From contig DATAZY010000047.1 in NCBI GenBank assembly GCA_036271795.1, positions 11,409 to 75,408 of the forward strand: DNA of 64,000 nucleotides, in the 5' to 3' direction. Below, piece by piece: positions 25,738 through 33,643 of the stretch. The translations under genes and the position numbers were made by a program. The stretch's first letter is position 1, and each line of letters begins with the position of its first letter. The DNA comes from Galbitalea sp036271795. Its GTDB lineage: Bacteria > Actinomycetota > Actinomycetes > Actinomycetales > Microbacteriaceae. A model generated the notes under the pieces. That model was not told the DNA's origin. It did not search any database and saw only the letters and a program-made list of their open reading frames with translations.

Positions 25738-26412
25738 TCAACAGCTGTCGGCGAAGACTCTCACCGGCTGGTCGTAGTCGTTGTTATCGATAATCGCCGT
25801 GGCGGCCTCGATCGGCTTGGCCTCTTTCAGGTAGAGCTCTTGTCCACCCGAGTAGCGCTCGGGGTTCGCAATGTCGTGCTCGAACTCCTGCGCGTCGCGG
25901 GCCTTCACCCGCGCCAGAGCGACGACCGGGTCGACCTCCAGCCAGATCGAATAGTTCCAGATGCCCCGCAACTCCGGGCGGTTCAGGAAGATTCCGTCGA
26001 CGATGAGCAGGGCATCCTCTGGTCCCGACGACCATTTCGGCTCGAACGGAACATCCCGCTTCAGGTCGAATGCACGGAGGTTGAACGACCCGATCCAGCC
26101 GGTGCGAAACGGCTCGGTGAGCATGCGTCTGAAGGTCGGGTAGTCGTACGAATCCCGATAGAACCCCTCGGCCGAGTCCCGTCCGCGCGCGTAGCGCCGG
26201 GCGCGTGACTGGTGGAAGTCGTCGATAGATGCCCGAAACACCGCGCGATGACCGACGCCAAGCTGCGCGGCGAGGGCATCAGCGAACATGGTCTTGCCCG
26301 CGCCATCCAGCCCGTCGACGGCGACAATTGCGCGTCCCTTGCCGTAGTTGTGCAGGATTTCGTCGCTGAGCGCGGCGATCAGTTCTGACTTGCTCTGAAC
26401 CTGAAGGGCCAT
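25738..26412 (-). CDS. Uridine-kinase-like P-loop nucleoside kinase
   Basis: The product has a Walker A motif VDGLDGAGKTMFADAL (residues about 32-47) and resembles uridine kinase/phosphoribulokinase-type NTPases. Other features: FRASIDDFHQSRARRYARG (near 62-80; Asp and acceptor-binding region), SYDYPTFRRML near 95, and a switch strand LLIVDGIFLNRPELRG near 142. At 224 residues length is right. Actinobacterial members are often annotated uridine kinase, but the substrate is not settled. It is divergent from mutY, 22 bases apart, so the promoters overlap. Confidence 0.75.
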   Translation of the reverse strand: MALQVQSKSELIAALSDEILHNYGKGRAIVAVDGLDGAGKTMFADALAAQLGVGHRAVFRASIDDFHQSRARRYARGRDSAEGFYRDSYDYPTFRRMLTEPFRTGWIGSFNLRAFDLKRDVPFEPKWSSGPEDALLIVDGIFLNRPELRGIWNYSIWLEVDPVVALARVKARDAQEFEHDIANPERYSGGQELYLKEAKPIEAATAIIDNNDYDQPVRVFADSC

Positions 26413-26434
26413 GCCAACAGTTTAGGTTTGGACT

Positions 26435-27322
26435 GTGCCAGTCACAGATAAATCTGGGTCAATCGGGTCCGCTGTCAACGACTGGTTTGAGCGCAACCGC
26501 CGCGATCTGCCGTGGCGCGCGGACGGGTTCCCGGCCTGGGGCATCCTCGTGAGCGAGATCATGCTGCAGCAGACGCCGGTGGTGCGGGTCATCCCGAAGC
26601 TCATCGGATGGCTTGAGCGCTGGCCGACGCCGGCCTCGCTCGCGGCGGCAACCCCGGGCGACGCCGTGCGAGCCTGGGAACGGCTCGGCTATCCACGGCG
26701 AGCGCTGAGCCTGCATGCCGCGGCCGTCGCGATCGCCGAACGGCATGGCGGAGTCGTGCCGTCTGACCTCACAGAACTGCTCGCCCTGCCGGGAGTCGGT
26801 CAATACACCGCGCGCGCCGTTGCCGCGTTCGCGTACGGCAAACGGCATCCCGTCGTCGACACGAACGTCCGCAGGGTACTGGCTCGGGCGGTCAACGGCC
26901 ATGGCGAGGCAGGTCCGGCTTCCACCGCCCGAGATCTCGCCGAGATGGAAGCGCAGCTGCCGCAGGATGCCGCAGCCGCCCGCACCTTCAACGCCGCGGT
27001 CATGGAGCTCGGCGCTGTCGTTTGCACGGCGCGGTCGCCGCGCTGCGACGAGTGCCCGATCGCTGACCGGTGCTCGTGGCGCGCCGCGGGGTACCCGGAT
27101 TACGCCGGTGCCCGAAAAACCGCGCAGAAGAGATACGAAGGCTCGGACCGGCAGGTCCGCGGAGTCATCCTGGCCGCACTGCGGGCACGAAGAGTGTCGC
27201 TACCGGCGGCAGAGCTCGATCGCCTCTGGCCGGATGCCCTGCAGCGTGCCCGCGCGCTTGACGGCTTGCTGAGCGACGGCCTCGTCGTCGGCTCTCCCGA
27301 CACCGGGTACGCGCTGCCCTAG
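26435..27322 (+). CDS. mutY: A/G-specific adenine glycosylase
   Basis: MutY removes adenine mispaired with 8-oxoguanine. The helix-hairpin-helix-GPD region is present: ILVSEIMLQQTPVVRVIP (residues about 36-53; catalytic Glu in SEIMLQQT), ALPGVGQYTARAVAAFAYG near 121 and the catalytic Asp in PVVDTNVRRVLAR near 145. The iron-sulphur cluster cysteines follow the C-x6-C-x2-C-x5-C pattern (near 192-208). At 295 residues it lacks the C-terminal NUDIX-like 8-oxoG recognition domain of E. coli MutY; the short form is usual in actinobacteria. The start is GTG at 26435. Confidence 0.93.
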   Translation: MPVTDKSGSIGSAVNDWFERNRRDLPWRADGFPAWGILVSEIMLQQTPVVRVIPKLIGWLERWPTPASLAAATPGDAVRAWERLGYPRRALSLHAAAVAIAERHGGVVPSDLTELLALPGVGQYTARAVAAFAYGKRHPVVDTNVRRVLARAVNGHGEAGPASTARDLAEMEAQLPQDAAAARTFNAAVMELGAVVCTARSPRCDECPIADRCSWRAAGYPDYAGARKTAQKRYEGSDRQVRGVILAALRARRVSLPAAELDRLWPDALQRARALDGLLSDGLVVGSPDTGYALP

Positions 27323-27340
27323 CCGGTAGAGTCTCGGTCC

Positions 27341-27706
27341 ATGGACCTCGTACGCGTCATCCTCTCCATCGTTCTCGCTCTTATGCTGGTCGTGAGCGGT
27401 GGCGGCAAGGTGCTGGACCTGGCGTACGCACGGGGAAATCGCGACAAGCTGTCCGTTCATCCGGTGTTCTGGCGGGTCACCGGTGTTCTCGAACTCGCGG
27501 CCGTCGTCGGGCTGGTCTGGGGAAACTGGTTCGTGCCGTTCAGCCTGGCCGCGTCGATCGGTGTCGCCCTGCTGATGATCGGCGCATTCGCCTTCCGGCT
27601 CCGCACCCGTGACCGCGCGATCGTCCGGGAAGGGATCGCCGACATTGCTGTGTTCGCGTTGACCCTGGTCGTGATCACGATCGGCATCATCACGCTCGCG
27701 CACTGA
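27341..27706 (+). CDS. DoxX-like small membrane protein
   Basis: This 121-residue protein has four hydrophobic helices and the family pattern of DoxX proteins: an N-terminal helix with VSGGGKVLDL (residues 22-31), VLELAAVVGLVWG near 52, and a terminal helix. Related MauE/DoxX proteins are thought to take part in thiol or quinone chemistry at the membrane, but the function here is unknown. It lies 18 bases after mutY on the same strand and 32 bases before the RNB exonuclease, so the three may share a transcript. Confidence 0.75.
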   Translation: MDLVRVILSIVLALMLVVSGGGKVLDLAYARGNRDKLSVHPVFWRVTGVLELAAVVGLVWGNWFVPFSLAASIGVALLMIGAFAFRLRTRDRAIVREGIADIAVFALTLVVITIGIITLAH

Positions 27707-27738
27707 TTGGCCGGGAGCCAACCCGTAGGCTGTGGCTC

Positions 27739-29160
27739 GTGCCGTCAACCCTGATTCGTCTGATGGTGGCCCCGGCTACCGGTCCATTGGCGGAGGCCCT
27801 CGCAGCGATCCCGGTCGCCCTGCACATTTCCCGCGACTTCCCCGCGGAGGTGATCGCGGAGGCGGGGGCCGCTGCCGCTCATCCCGTTCTGCCGGAGCTC
27901 GACAACACCGACATCCCGTACGTGACGATCGACCCGGCAGGGTCGATGGATCTCGACCAGGCACTGTACCTGGAGCGCGCAGGCGACGGTTACCGCGTTC
28001 GTTACGCAATCGCGGATGTCCCGTCCTTCGTGACGCCCGGCGGCGCGCTCGACGCCGAGACGCGTAAGCGCGGCCAGACCATCTACCCGCCGGACGGGCC
28101 GATTCCGCTGCATCCGCTCATCCTGAGCAACGGTGCTACCTCGCTGCTGCCCGGCCAGGTGCGCGGCGCCTTCGTCTGGGATTTCACGCTGGATGCCGCA
28201 GCCAACGTCACGTCGACCGCACTCAGCCGCGCTCGCATCAGAAGCACTGCGAAGCTCGATTACGTCGGAGTGCAGGCAGCGATCGACAACGGGACCGCCG
28301 ACGCCAACCTCGCGCTGCTGAAGGAAATCGGCCTGAAACGGATCGCACTCGAGATCGCCCGTGGGGCCGCGAACCTCACCCTGCCGGACACCGAAGTGGA
28401 CGAGGTTGACGGTTCGTACCAGCTGGTGCGTCGACAGCCCCAGCCATCAGAGGATTGGAACGCGCAGCTGTCCCTGATGACCGGGATGGCCGCCGCGGAA
28501 CTCATGATCGGGGCGAAGCTCGGCATCCTGCGAACGATGCCGGCGCCGGAGCAGTGGGCGATCGACCGGTTTCGTCGGCAGACGGTCGCGCTCGGGCGGC
28601 CATGGCCTGAGGATCAGAAGTACGGGGAGTATCTGCGAGCGCTCGACACGACCGATCCGAAACAGCTCGCCATCATGCACGCCGCGGGAGCGCTATTCCG
28701 CGGAGCCGGCTACACCGCGTTCGACGGCAGCGTCCCCGTGGGTCTCGTGCAGGCTGCCGTTGGCGCTTCGTATACCCACGCAACCGCTCCCCTGCGACGG
28801 CTGGTCGATCGATTCGTTCTCGTCGTCTGCGAGGCGATCGCCGCAGGTTCCGAGATTCCGCCGTGGGCGCGCGCGGCGCTCCCGATGCTGCCCGGGCTCA
28901 TGGAGCACTCGTCCGGTGTTACCAGCCAGTTCGAGCACCGCGCCATCGACACGGTAGAGGCGGCAGTGCTCTCGACGCGTGTTGGCGACGTCTTCGACGC
29001 GACCGTGATCTCGCTCTCGAAGACCGGGGGCAGCATCCAGCTCACCGAACCGGCGGTAACCGCACACTGCAACGGCAGGCTCACTGACGGCAGCGTCATC
29101 CGGGCGAGGCTCGTCCAGGCGGATATCCCGTCAGCTCAGGTCGTTTTCGACCTCGCCTGA
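27739..29160 (+). CDS. RNB-domain exoribonuclease (RNase II/R family)
   Basis: RNB proteins degrade single-stranded RNA 3' to 5'. The catalytic metal-binding cluster is visible as VTIDPAGSMDLDQALYL (residues 70-86; Asp residues of the DxxxSxDLDQA motif), with YAIADVPSFV near 96 and the TSLLPG motif near 140. The later THATAPLRRLVDRFV segment (near 350) contains the RNB Arg residues. The protein lacks the N-terminal cold-shock domains of E. coli RNase R; the last 60 residues may be a degenerate S1-like barrel. The compact 473-residue form is common in actinobacteria. Start GTG at 27739. Confidence 0.9.
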   Translation: MPSTLIRLMVAPATGPLAEALAAIPVALHISRDFPAEVIAEAGAAAAHPVLPELDNTDIPYVTIDPAGSMDLDQALYLERAGDGYRVRYAIADVPSFVTPGGALDAETRKRGQTIYPPDGPIPLHPLILSNGATSLLPGQVRGAFVWDFTLDAAANVTSTALSRARIRSTAKLDYVGVQAAIDNGTADANLALLKEIGLKRIALEIARGAANLTLPDTEVDEVDGSYQLVRRQPQPSEDWNAQLSLMTGMAAAELMIGAKLGILRTMPAPEQWAIDRFRRQTVALGRPWPEDQKYGEYLRALDTTDPKQLAIMHAAGALFRGAGYTAFDGSVPVGLVQAAVGASYTHATAPLRRLVDRFVLVVCEAIAAGSEIPPWARAALPMLPGLMEHSSGVTSQFEHRAIDTVEAAVLSTRVGDVFDATVISLSKTGGSIQLTEPAVTAHCNGRLTDGSVIRARLVQADIPSAQVVFDLA

Positions 29161-29178
29161 CCGCCCACCGGTGAGCGG

Positions 29179-29667
29179 TCAGGTGAGGGTGTCTTCTTCG
29201 CCCTCGTCGAGGTCGTCGTCATCGTCATCGTCATCATCATCCGAGATTACCCGCGGCTTGACGTATGGGTCCTCGTCGCCGGCGTACTTTCCGCTCGCCG
29301 CGAGCGCCGCAACCTCGGTGTCACGCGTGTGCGCCTCGTTCAGTAGAGAGTCGATGAGCGCTGCATTCTCCGGGATGCCGTCTGCGATGAACTCCAGAGA
29401 CGGCGTCAGCCGCGCGGTGATGTTCTTGCCGACCTCGCTGCGAAGCATTCCGGTCGCCGACTTGAGGGCGGCCGCACTGTCGGCACGCTCCTCGTCCGTG
29501 CCGTACACCGTGTAGAACACGGAGGCGTGCTGCAGGTCGCCCGTCACCCGGACGTCTGTGATCGTCACGAACCCGAGTCGAGGATCTTTGATCCCTCGCT
29601 CGAGCCGCTTGGCAATGATGACCTGGATCCGATCCGCCATCTTCGCTGCTCGCGCTGCGTCTGCCAT
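29179..29667 (-). CDS. rbfA: 30S ribosome-binding factor A
   Basis: RbfA is a cold-shock-associated KH-like protein needed for 16S rRNA maturation. Signature: RIQVIIAKRLERGIKDPRLG (residues 13-32), VTITDVRVTGDLQHASVFYTVYG (near 34-56) and the TPSLEFIADGIPENAALIDSLL segment near 90-111. The last 30 residues form a strongly acidic tail with eight consecutive Asp, encoded by GAT/GAC repeats at about 29213-29241. It follows infB in the usual order but is separated by a 120-bp inverted repeat. Confidence 0.95.
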   Translation of the reverse strand: MADAARAAKMADRIQVIIAKRLERGIKDPRLGFVTITDVRVTGDLQHASVFYTVYGTDEERADSAAALKSATGMLRSEVGKNITARLTPSLEFIADGIPENAALIDSLLNEAHTRDTEVAALAASGKYAGDEDPYVKPRVISDDDDDDDDDDLDEGEEDTLT

Positions 29668-29717
29668 TCCTCTGGCCTTTCTCTACGACTGTGAGCTGAA
29701 TTCTATGGATGCGGAAT

Positions 29718-29837
29718 GTTCTCAGTGGAGGGTCGGGGTCGCAGTGGGTGCCTTGTGAAAGGCAATCGGGGCAGGGATCCCCGTTCTTGCCTTTCACAAG
29801 GCAACCCACGGAGACCCCGACCCGACGGGCCGAGAAC
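29718..29837. repeat. 120-bp inverted repeat between infB and rbfA
   Basis: Arms 29730-29764 and 29788-29823 are complementary over about 35 bases with only small interruptions; examples are GTGAAAGGCA facing TGCCTTTCAC and GGGTCGGGGTC facing GACCCCGACCC. The 23-base loop has its own stem (CGGGG at 29767-29771, CCCCG at 29779-29783). An outer pair GTTCTC (29718-29723) and GAGAAC (29832-29837) extends the symmetry into the infB stop codon. No T-run follows on either strand, so it is not a classical terminator. It may be a mobile palindromic element or an RNase III-type processing site. Confidence 0.9.
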
Positions 29838-32557
29838 TAGACCCTCGGCTTTTCCTTCAGCTCAATAGTCTCGATCTCATCACCGATTTGAATATCGTTG
29901 AACCTTCCGAGCCCGATACCGGCCTCGAAATCGGTTCGAACTTCTGTGACGTCATCCTTGAAGCGCCGAAGCGACTCGATGGCCAGGTTGTCCCCCACTA
30001 CGACGCCGTCGCGAATAACTCGCGCCTTGGCGTTCCTGGTGATGGTTCCCGACCGCACGACGACACCGGCAACGTTTCCGAACTTCGACGAGGAGAAGAC
30101 CTCGCGAATTTCGGCAACACCGGACTGGACTTCTTCGAACTCCGGCTTGAGCATGCCCTTGAGGGAGTTTTCGATGTCTTCGAGCGCCGCGTAGATGACC
30201 GAGTAGAAGCGGACATCCACACCTTCACGTGCAGCGCGCTCGCGCGCCTTGGTGTCGGGGCGGACGTTGAATCCGATGATGATCGCATTGTCGACCGTTG
30301 CCAGGTTGACATCGCTCTCGGTGACGGCTCCAACACCGCGGTGGATGATGCGCAGTGCGACCGAGTCGTCCACATCAATTTTGAGCAACGATTCTTCGAG
30401 TGCTTCGACGGCACCGGAGACGTCACCCTTGATGATGAGGTTGAGCGCGTCGACCTTGCCCTCTTCGAGCGCACGGGTGAAGTCTTCGAGCGAGATGCGC
30501 TTGCGGGCGCGCGCCAGCTGGGCGTTCCTCTCGACGGCTTCACGCTTTTCGGCGATCTGGCGGGCGGTGCGGTCATCCTCGATGACGAGGAACGTGTCGC
30601 CTGCGCGGGGCACAGTCGACAGACCCTGCACCTGTACCGGGCGCGCGGGTGCCGCCTCGAGAACGGCGTTACCGTCCTCGTCAGTCATTGCCCGAACCTT
30701 GCCGTACGCGGTTCCCGCGACGATCGAGTCACCGACCCGAAGCGTTCCGGACTGGATGAGCACGGTCGCGACCGCGCCGCGGCCCTTATCCAGGCGTGCC
30801 TCGATCGCGACACCGCGGGCATCCTTGTTTGGATTGGCCCGCAAGTCGAGTCCCGCATCGGCAGTCAGCAGGACGGCGTCGAGTAGTTTGTCGATGCCGA
30901 TGTTGCCCAGTGCGGACACATCGACGAACATCGTCTCTCCGCCGTACTCCTCTGCGACCAGGCCGAATTCGGTGAGCTGCTGGCGAACCTTCGCCGGGTT
31001 GGCGCCCTCCTTGTCGATCTTGTTCACCGCGACCACGATCGGGACGCCTGCCGCCTGGGCGTGGTTGAGCGCTTCTACCGTCTGCGGCATGATGCCATCG
31101 TCCGCGGCGACAACCAGGATCGCGATGTCCGTCACCTGGGCACCACGGGCACGCATGGCGGTGAACGCCTCGTGGCCCGGGGTGTCGATGAAGGTGATCG
31201 CGCGCTCGATGCCCTCGTGCTCGGTCCAGACCTGGTACGCACCGATGTGCTGCGTGATTCCGCCGGCCTCGCCCGCGACGACGTTCGCCTTGCGGATGGC
31301 GTCGAGGAGCTTGGTCTTACCGTGGTCCACGTGACCCATGACGGTCACGACCGGTGGACGGATTTCGAGGTCTTCGTCATCCTCGTCCTCGAGTTCCTGG
31401 TCGAGATCGATGTCGAAGCCGCTCAGCAGCTCGCGATCTTCATCCTCTGGCGAGACCATCTGGATCTTGAAGCCGAGTTCGGCACCCAGCACCTCGAACG
31501 TAGCCTCGTCGAGCGACTCCGTCGCGGTTGCCATCTCACCCAGGTGGAACAGCACCGTGACGAGATTGCCGGGACTGGCGTCGATTTTGTCGGCGAAGTC
31601 GGTGATGGATGCGCCGCGGCGCAGGCGAACGATCGTCTTGCCGTCGCCGCGCGGGACGCTGACGCCACCAAGCGACGGGGCTTCCCTGAGTTCGAACTCT
31701 GCCCTCTTCGTCCGCTTGGACTTGCGGGCCTTGCTCTTGCCACCACCACGACCGAACGCACCCGCGGTACCACCGCCCGGCCCACGGCCACGACCGCCAC
31801 CACCCGCTGGGCGAGGAGCGCCAAATCCTGGGGCACCGCCTGCCGGTGCACCGGGACGCTGGAAGCCGCCACCTGCGGGACGACCTGCGCCACCGGGACG
31901 CTGCTGGAATGGTGCGCCGCCGGGCGTGCCGGGACGCTGGCCGAAACCACCGGGACGTGCACCCTGGCCGGCGCCACCGGGACGCGGTGCGCCCGGGCGA
32001 GGAATCGAGCCCGGCGTAGCGGCGCCGGGGCGCTGCATGCCCTGGTTGCTGGCAAATGGATTGTTGCCGGGGCGCGGCGTACCGGGACGCTGCATTCCCT
32101 GGTTGCTCGCGAACGGGTTATTGCCTGGACGCGGAGTGCCTGGACGCGGGATGCCGCTGGCGGAACCCGCCTCGGGTGTCGCCTCCGCGGCAGCCTCGGT
32201 CGATGCGGCAGGCGTCGGTGTGGCGGCTGCGGCCGCGGCCGCAGCCTGGCGCTCCGCAACGGTCAGCGGTGCCGGGGCAACCGGAACGTCGTCGTCGTGC
32301 GCTTCCGCGACCGCAACGGGTGCCGGAGCTTTTGCCGCGGGACGCGGTGCGGCAGCCTTTGCTGCTGGCGCGGTCGCCACAGCTGGCTTGATGCCCGCAG
32401 CCTCGAGCGCCGCCTTAAGCCGGCGCGCGACCGGGGGCTCAATGCTGGATGAAGGCCCCTTGACGTACTCGCCCATTTCTTTGAGCTTGTCGAGGGCTAC
32501 CTTGCTGTCGATGCCGAGTTCGGCAGCGACTTCGTGTACGCGTGGTTTGACAGCCAC
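29837..32557 (-). CDS. infB: Translation initiation factor IF-2
   Basis: IF-2 is the GTPase that places initiator tRNA on the 30S subunit. The G domain shows VTVMGHVDHGKTKLLDAI (P-loop), DTPGHEAF and NKIDKEG. The N-terminus has the small IF2_N helix domain (MAVKPRVHEVAAELGI) then a long Gly/Pro/Ala-rich linker with a duplicated block (RPGTPRPGNNPFASNQGMQ, twice, encoded near 32026-32150) and an RGRG-rich stretch. I chose GTG at 32557, preceded by AGGAG five bases away; the frame could extend to 32599 but that would pass through the hairpin. At 906 residues it is normal for the group. Confidence 0.95.
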   Translation of the reverse strand: MAVKPRVHEVAAELGIDSKVALDKLKEMGEYVKGPSSSIEPPVARRLKAALEAAGIKPAVATAPAAKAAAPRPAAKAPAPVAVAEAHDDDVPVAPAPLTVAERQAAAAAAAATPTPAASTEAAAEATPEAGSASGIPRPGTPRPGNNPFASNQGMQRPGTPRPGNNPFASNQGMQRPGAATPGSIPRPGAPRPGGAGQGARPGGFGQRPGTPGGAPFQQRPGGAGRPAGGGFQRPGAPAGGAPGFGAPRPAGGGGRGRGPGGGTAGAFGRGGGKSKARKSKRTKRAEFELREAPSLGGVSVPRGDGKTIVRLRRGASITDFADKIDASPGNLVTVLFHLGEMATATESLDEATFEVLGAELGFKIQMVSPEDEDRELLSGFDIDLDQELEDEDDEDLEIRPPVVTVMGHVDHGKTKLLDAIRKANVVAGEAGGITQHIGAYQVWTEHEGIERAITFIDTPGHEAFTAMRARGAQVTDIAILVVAADDGIMPQTVEALNHAQAAGVPIVVAVNKIDKEGANPAKVRQQLTEFGLVAEEYGGETMFVDVSALGNIGIDKLLDAVLLTADAGLDLRANPNKDARGVAIEARLDKGRGAVATVLIQSGTLRVGDSIVAGTAYGKVRAMTDEDGNAVLEAAPARPVQVQGLSTVPRAGDTFLVIEDDRTARQIAEKREAVERNAQLARARKRISLEDFTRALEEGKVDALNLIIKGDVSGAVEALEESLLKIDVDDSVALRIIHRGVGAVTESDVNLATVDNAIIIGFNVRPDTKARERAAREGVDVRFYSVIYAALEDIENSLKGMLKPEFEEVQSGVAEIREVFSSSKFGNVAGVVVRSGTITRNAKARVIRDGVVVGDNLAIESLRRFKDDVTEVRTDFEAGIGLGRFNDIQIGDEIETIELKEKPRV

Positions 32558-32563
32558 TTCTCT

Positions 32564-32589
32564 CCTGTTCGGGTCTGCACCCGAACAGG
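32564..32589 (-). promoter_or_regulatory. Perfect hairpin over the infB ribosome-binding site
   Basis: CCTGTTCGGGT and its exact reverse complement ACCCGAACAGG are separated by a four-base loop. In the infB mRNA the 3' arm ends in AGG, which is part of the AGGAG ribosome site seven bases before the GTG start. The 11-bp GC-rich stem could therefore hide the site and control infB translation. It has no T-run and is unlikely to be only a terminator. Confidence 0.8.
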
Positions 32590-32691
32590 GGCAGACCATT
32601 AGATACGGACGGAACTCATTTCGAGCCGCTCATTAGTTGTCCATTGGTCAATCAGCCGTTTCTTTATGAAGCTCAGTGTCATGGATGTGGT

Positions 32692-32930
32692 TCATATCGC
32701 AGCAAAAACCTGGTCGGTGCCGAGTGCAGTGGTCACCCTGAGGGCCCGACCGAACGCCTTACGCTTTGCAGCGAGTTCGACGCAGGAAACCCTGGGGTGA
32801 ACCCATGCACCCCGGCCCGGCAACGTCGCAGACGGATCCGGAACCACCGCACCGTTCTGAGCGACAACCCTCAGAAGAGAGTCAGCCTGTGCTCGAGTGC
32901 GGCAACCGATGCAAGTTCTTACTCGTCCAT
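32692..32930 (-). pseudogene. ylxR: YlxR (DUF448) RNA-binding protein, frameshifted at codon 3
   Basis: The minus strand encodes a near-complete YlxR: VRTCIGCRTRAQADSLLRVV, then PDPSATLPGRGAWVH, ELAAKRKAFGRAL and a stop at 32692-32694. YlxR lies between nusA and infB in most bacteria and binds RNA or the RNase P RNA. The frame from VRTCIGCR runs upstream into TAA without any ATG, GTG or TTG. The expected ATG is present at 32928-32930, but ATG GAC GA is one base short of joining GTA AGA. One inserted base would give M-D-x-V-R-T-C. Either the gene is broken or there is a sequencing error. A REP unit starts five bases upstream of the ATG. Confidence 0.85.
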
Positions 32931-32934
32931 ATTA

Positions 32935-32955
32935 GCGCCGCCGCCCCTGCGGCGC
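32935..32955 (+). repeat. REP-like palindromic unit (left boundary)
   Basis: GCGCCGC, loop CGCCCCT, GCGGCGC: a perfect 7-bp stem. It begins five bases upstream of the ylxR ATG and marks the left edge of the inserted segment. Confidence 0.85.
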
Positions 32956-33010
32956 ATGCCACCCGCGCGCAGGAACCGAGACTGCGGCGCGGAAGCGCCT
33001 TGTCTTGATT

Positions 33011-33031
33011 GGTTCGCAGTTCCTGCGAACC
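33011..33031. repeat. Perfect hairpin with 9-bp stem
   Basis: GGTTCGCAG and CTGCGAACC flank a three-base loop. It differs from the REP unit. Followed by GC-rich sequence, without a T-run, so a terminator role is not supported. Confidence 0.75.
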
Positions 33032-33063
33032 GCGCGCTCCCAGCCCGAATGCGTCCCTGACCG

Positions 33064-33227
33064 CTCCCAAACCTTCAACTATCTAGCGAGACTTTACGTC
33101 TTGTGCGGTTCATCTCGCGTTTACTAATGTCGTCTCAACGGCAAGGGGCAACCCGAACCGTAGAAGAAAGCCTCAGGAAGTGGAGCGGCGAAAGCCGGGA
33201 AGCGGATCGGGGCTTTCATTCTTTAAG
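33064..33227 (+). ncRNA. Candidate structured RNA, copy A
   Basis: On the plus strand this 164-base unit folds into several helices: CGAGAC/GTCTTG around loop TTTAC (33087-33103); an ACGG/CCGT outer stem (33138-33161) enclosing GGG-GCAA-CCC; and GAAAGCCTC/GGGGCTTTC (33166-33217) enclosing CGGC-GAAA-GCCG. Both GCAA and GAAA are GNRA tetraloops, and they exist only on this strand, so the RNA is likely transcribed opposite to nusA-infB. The pattern reminds me of HEARO/IscB-IsrB omega RNAs, from memory only. No nuclease ORF is attached. Confidence 0.5.
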
Positions 33228-33241
33228 CTGTGCCAATTTGC

Positions 33242-33262
33242 GCGCCGCCGCCTCTGCGGCGC
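33242..33262 (+). repeat. REP-like palindromic unit
   Basis: GCGCCGC, loop CGCCTCT, GCGGCGC. It is the first of two units between the structured RNA copies, 15 bases before the next. Confidence 0.85.
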
Positions 33263-33276
33263 CTGGTGTTTTTTGG

Positions 33277-33297
33277 GCGCCGCCGCCTCTGCGGCGC
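33277..33297 (+). repeat. REP-like palindromic unit
   Basis: Identical to the unit at 33242. It ends one base before copy B of the structured RNA. Confidence 0.85.
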
Positions 33298-33298
33298 C

Positions 33299-33462
33299 CT
33301 CCCAAACCCTCAACTATCTAGCGAGACTTTACGTCTTGCGGAGTTCATCTCCCGTTTACTAATCTCTATTCAACGGCAAGGGGCAACCCGAACCGTAGAA
33401 GAAAGCCTCAGGAAGTGGAACGGCGAAAGCCGGGAAGCCGATCGGGGCTTTCATTCTTTAAG
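33299..33462 (+). ncRNA. Candidate structured RNA, copy B
   Basis: This aligns with copy A at a constant offset of 235 bases, with no gaps and 11 differences in 164 positions. All four helices and both GNRA loops are unchanged; most differences fall in the region between the first hairpin and the ACGG stem (about 33339-33370). Conservation of the stems with drift in the linker argues that the RNA fold, not a protein, is under selection, although the copies may simply be young. Confidence 0.5.
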
Positions 33463-33499
33463 GGTTGGGTTACGCGGCTTATTGGGTTGGGTTACGCGG
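33462..33499 (+). repeat. 16-bp direct repeat, two copies
   Basis: GGGTTGGGTTACGCGG occurs at 33462-33477 and 33484-33499, separated by six bases, immediately after structured RNA copy B. Role unknown. Confidence 0.85.
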
Positions 33500-33622
33500 T
33501 CCTTTAGGGCGTTGGCTTAAGCGGTGAGAATTGCCGCGAGCGCCCGTTCGGAGCGAAGCGCAGAACAATCGCCGCAAGGCGCATCTGCGCCCCAGCCGCG
33601 ATTCCCTGGGTGCAGGTAAAAA

Positions 33623-33643
33623 GAGCCGCAGGGGCGGCGGCGC
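33623..33643 (-). repeat. REP-like palindromic unit (right boundary, one mismatch)
   Basis: On the minus strand GCGCCGC, loop CGCCCCT, then GCGGCTC: one mismatch to the family. It lies 17 bases downstream of the nusA stop, inverted relative to the unit at 32935. Confidence 0.8.

Noticed and set aside
29718..29837. Classical Rho-independent terminator after infB
   Set aside because: Stem is far longer than usual and no T-run follows on either strand.
31061..32636. Large plus-strand frames opposite infB
   Set aside because: Pro/Arg-rich shadows of the Gly/Pro linker of IF-2.
33064..33462. tRNA or tmRNA genes in the insert
   Set aside because: The hairpins do not form a cloverleaf and no TTCGA T-loop or CCA acceptor is present.
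33230..33520. Plus-strand frame spanning structured RNA copy B and the REP units
   Set aside because: It translates REP palindromes and structured RNA with no domain; the two repeat copies are better explained by RNA structure.
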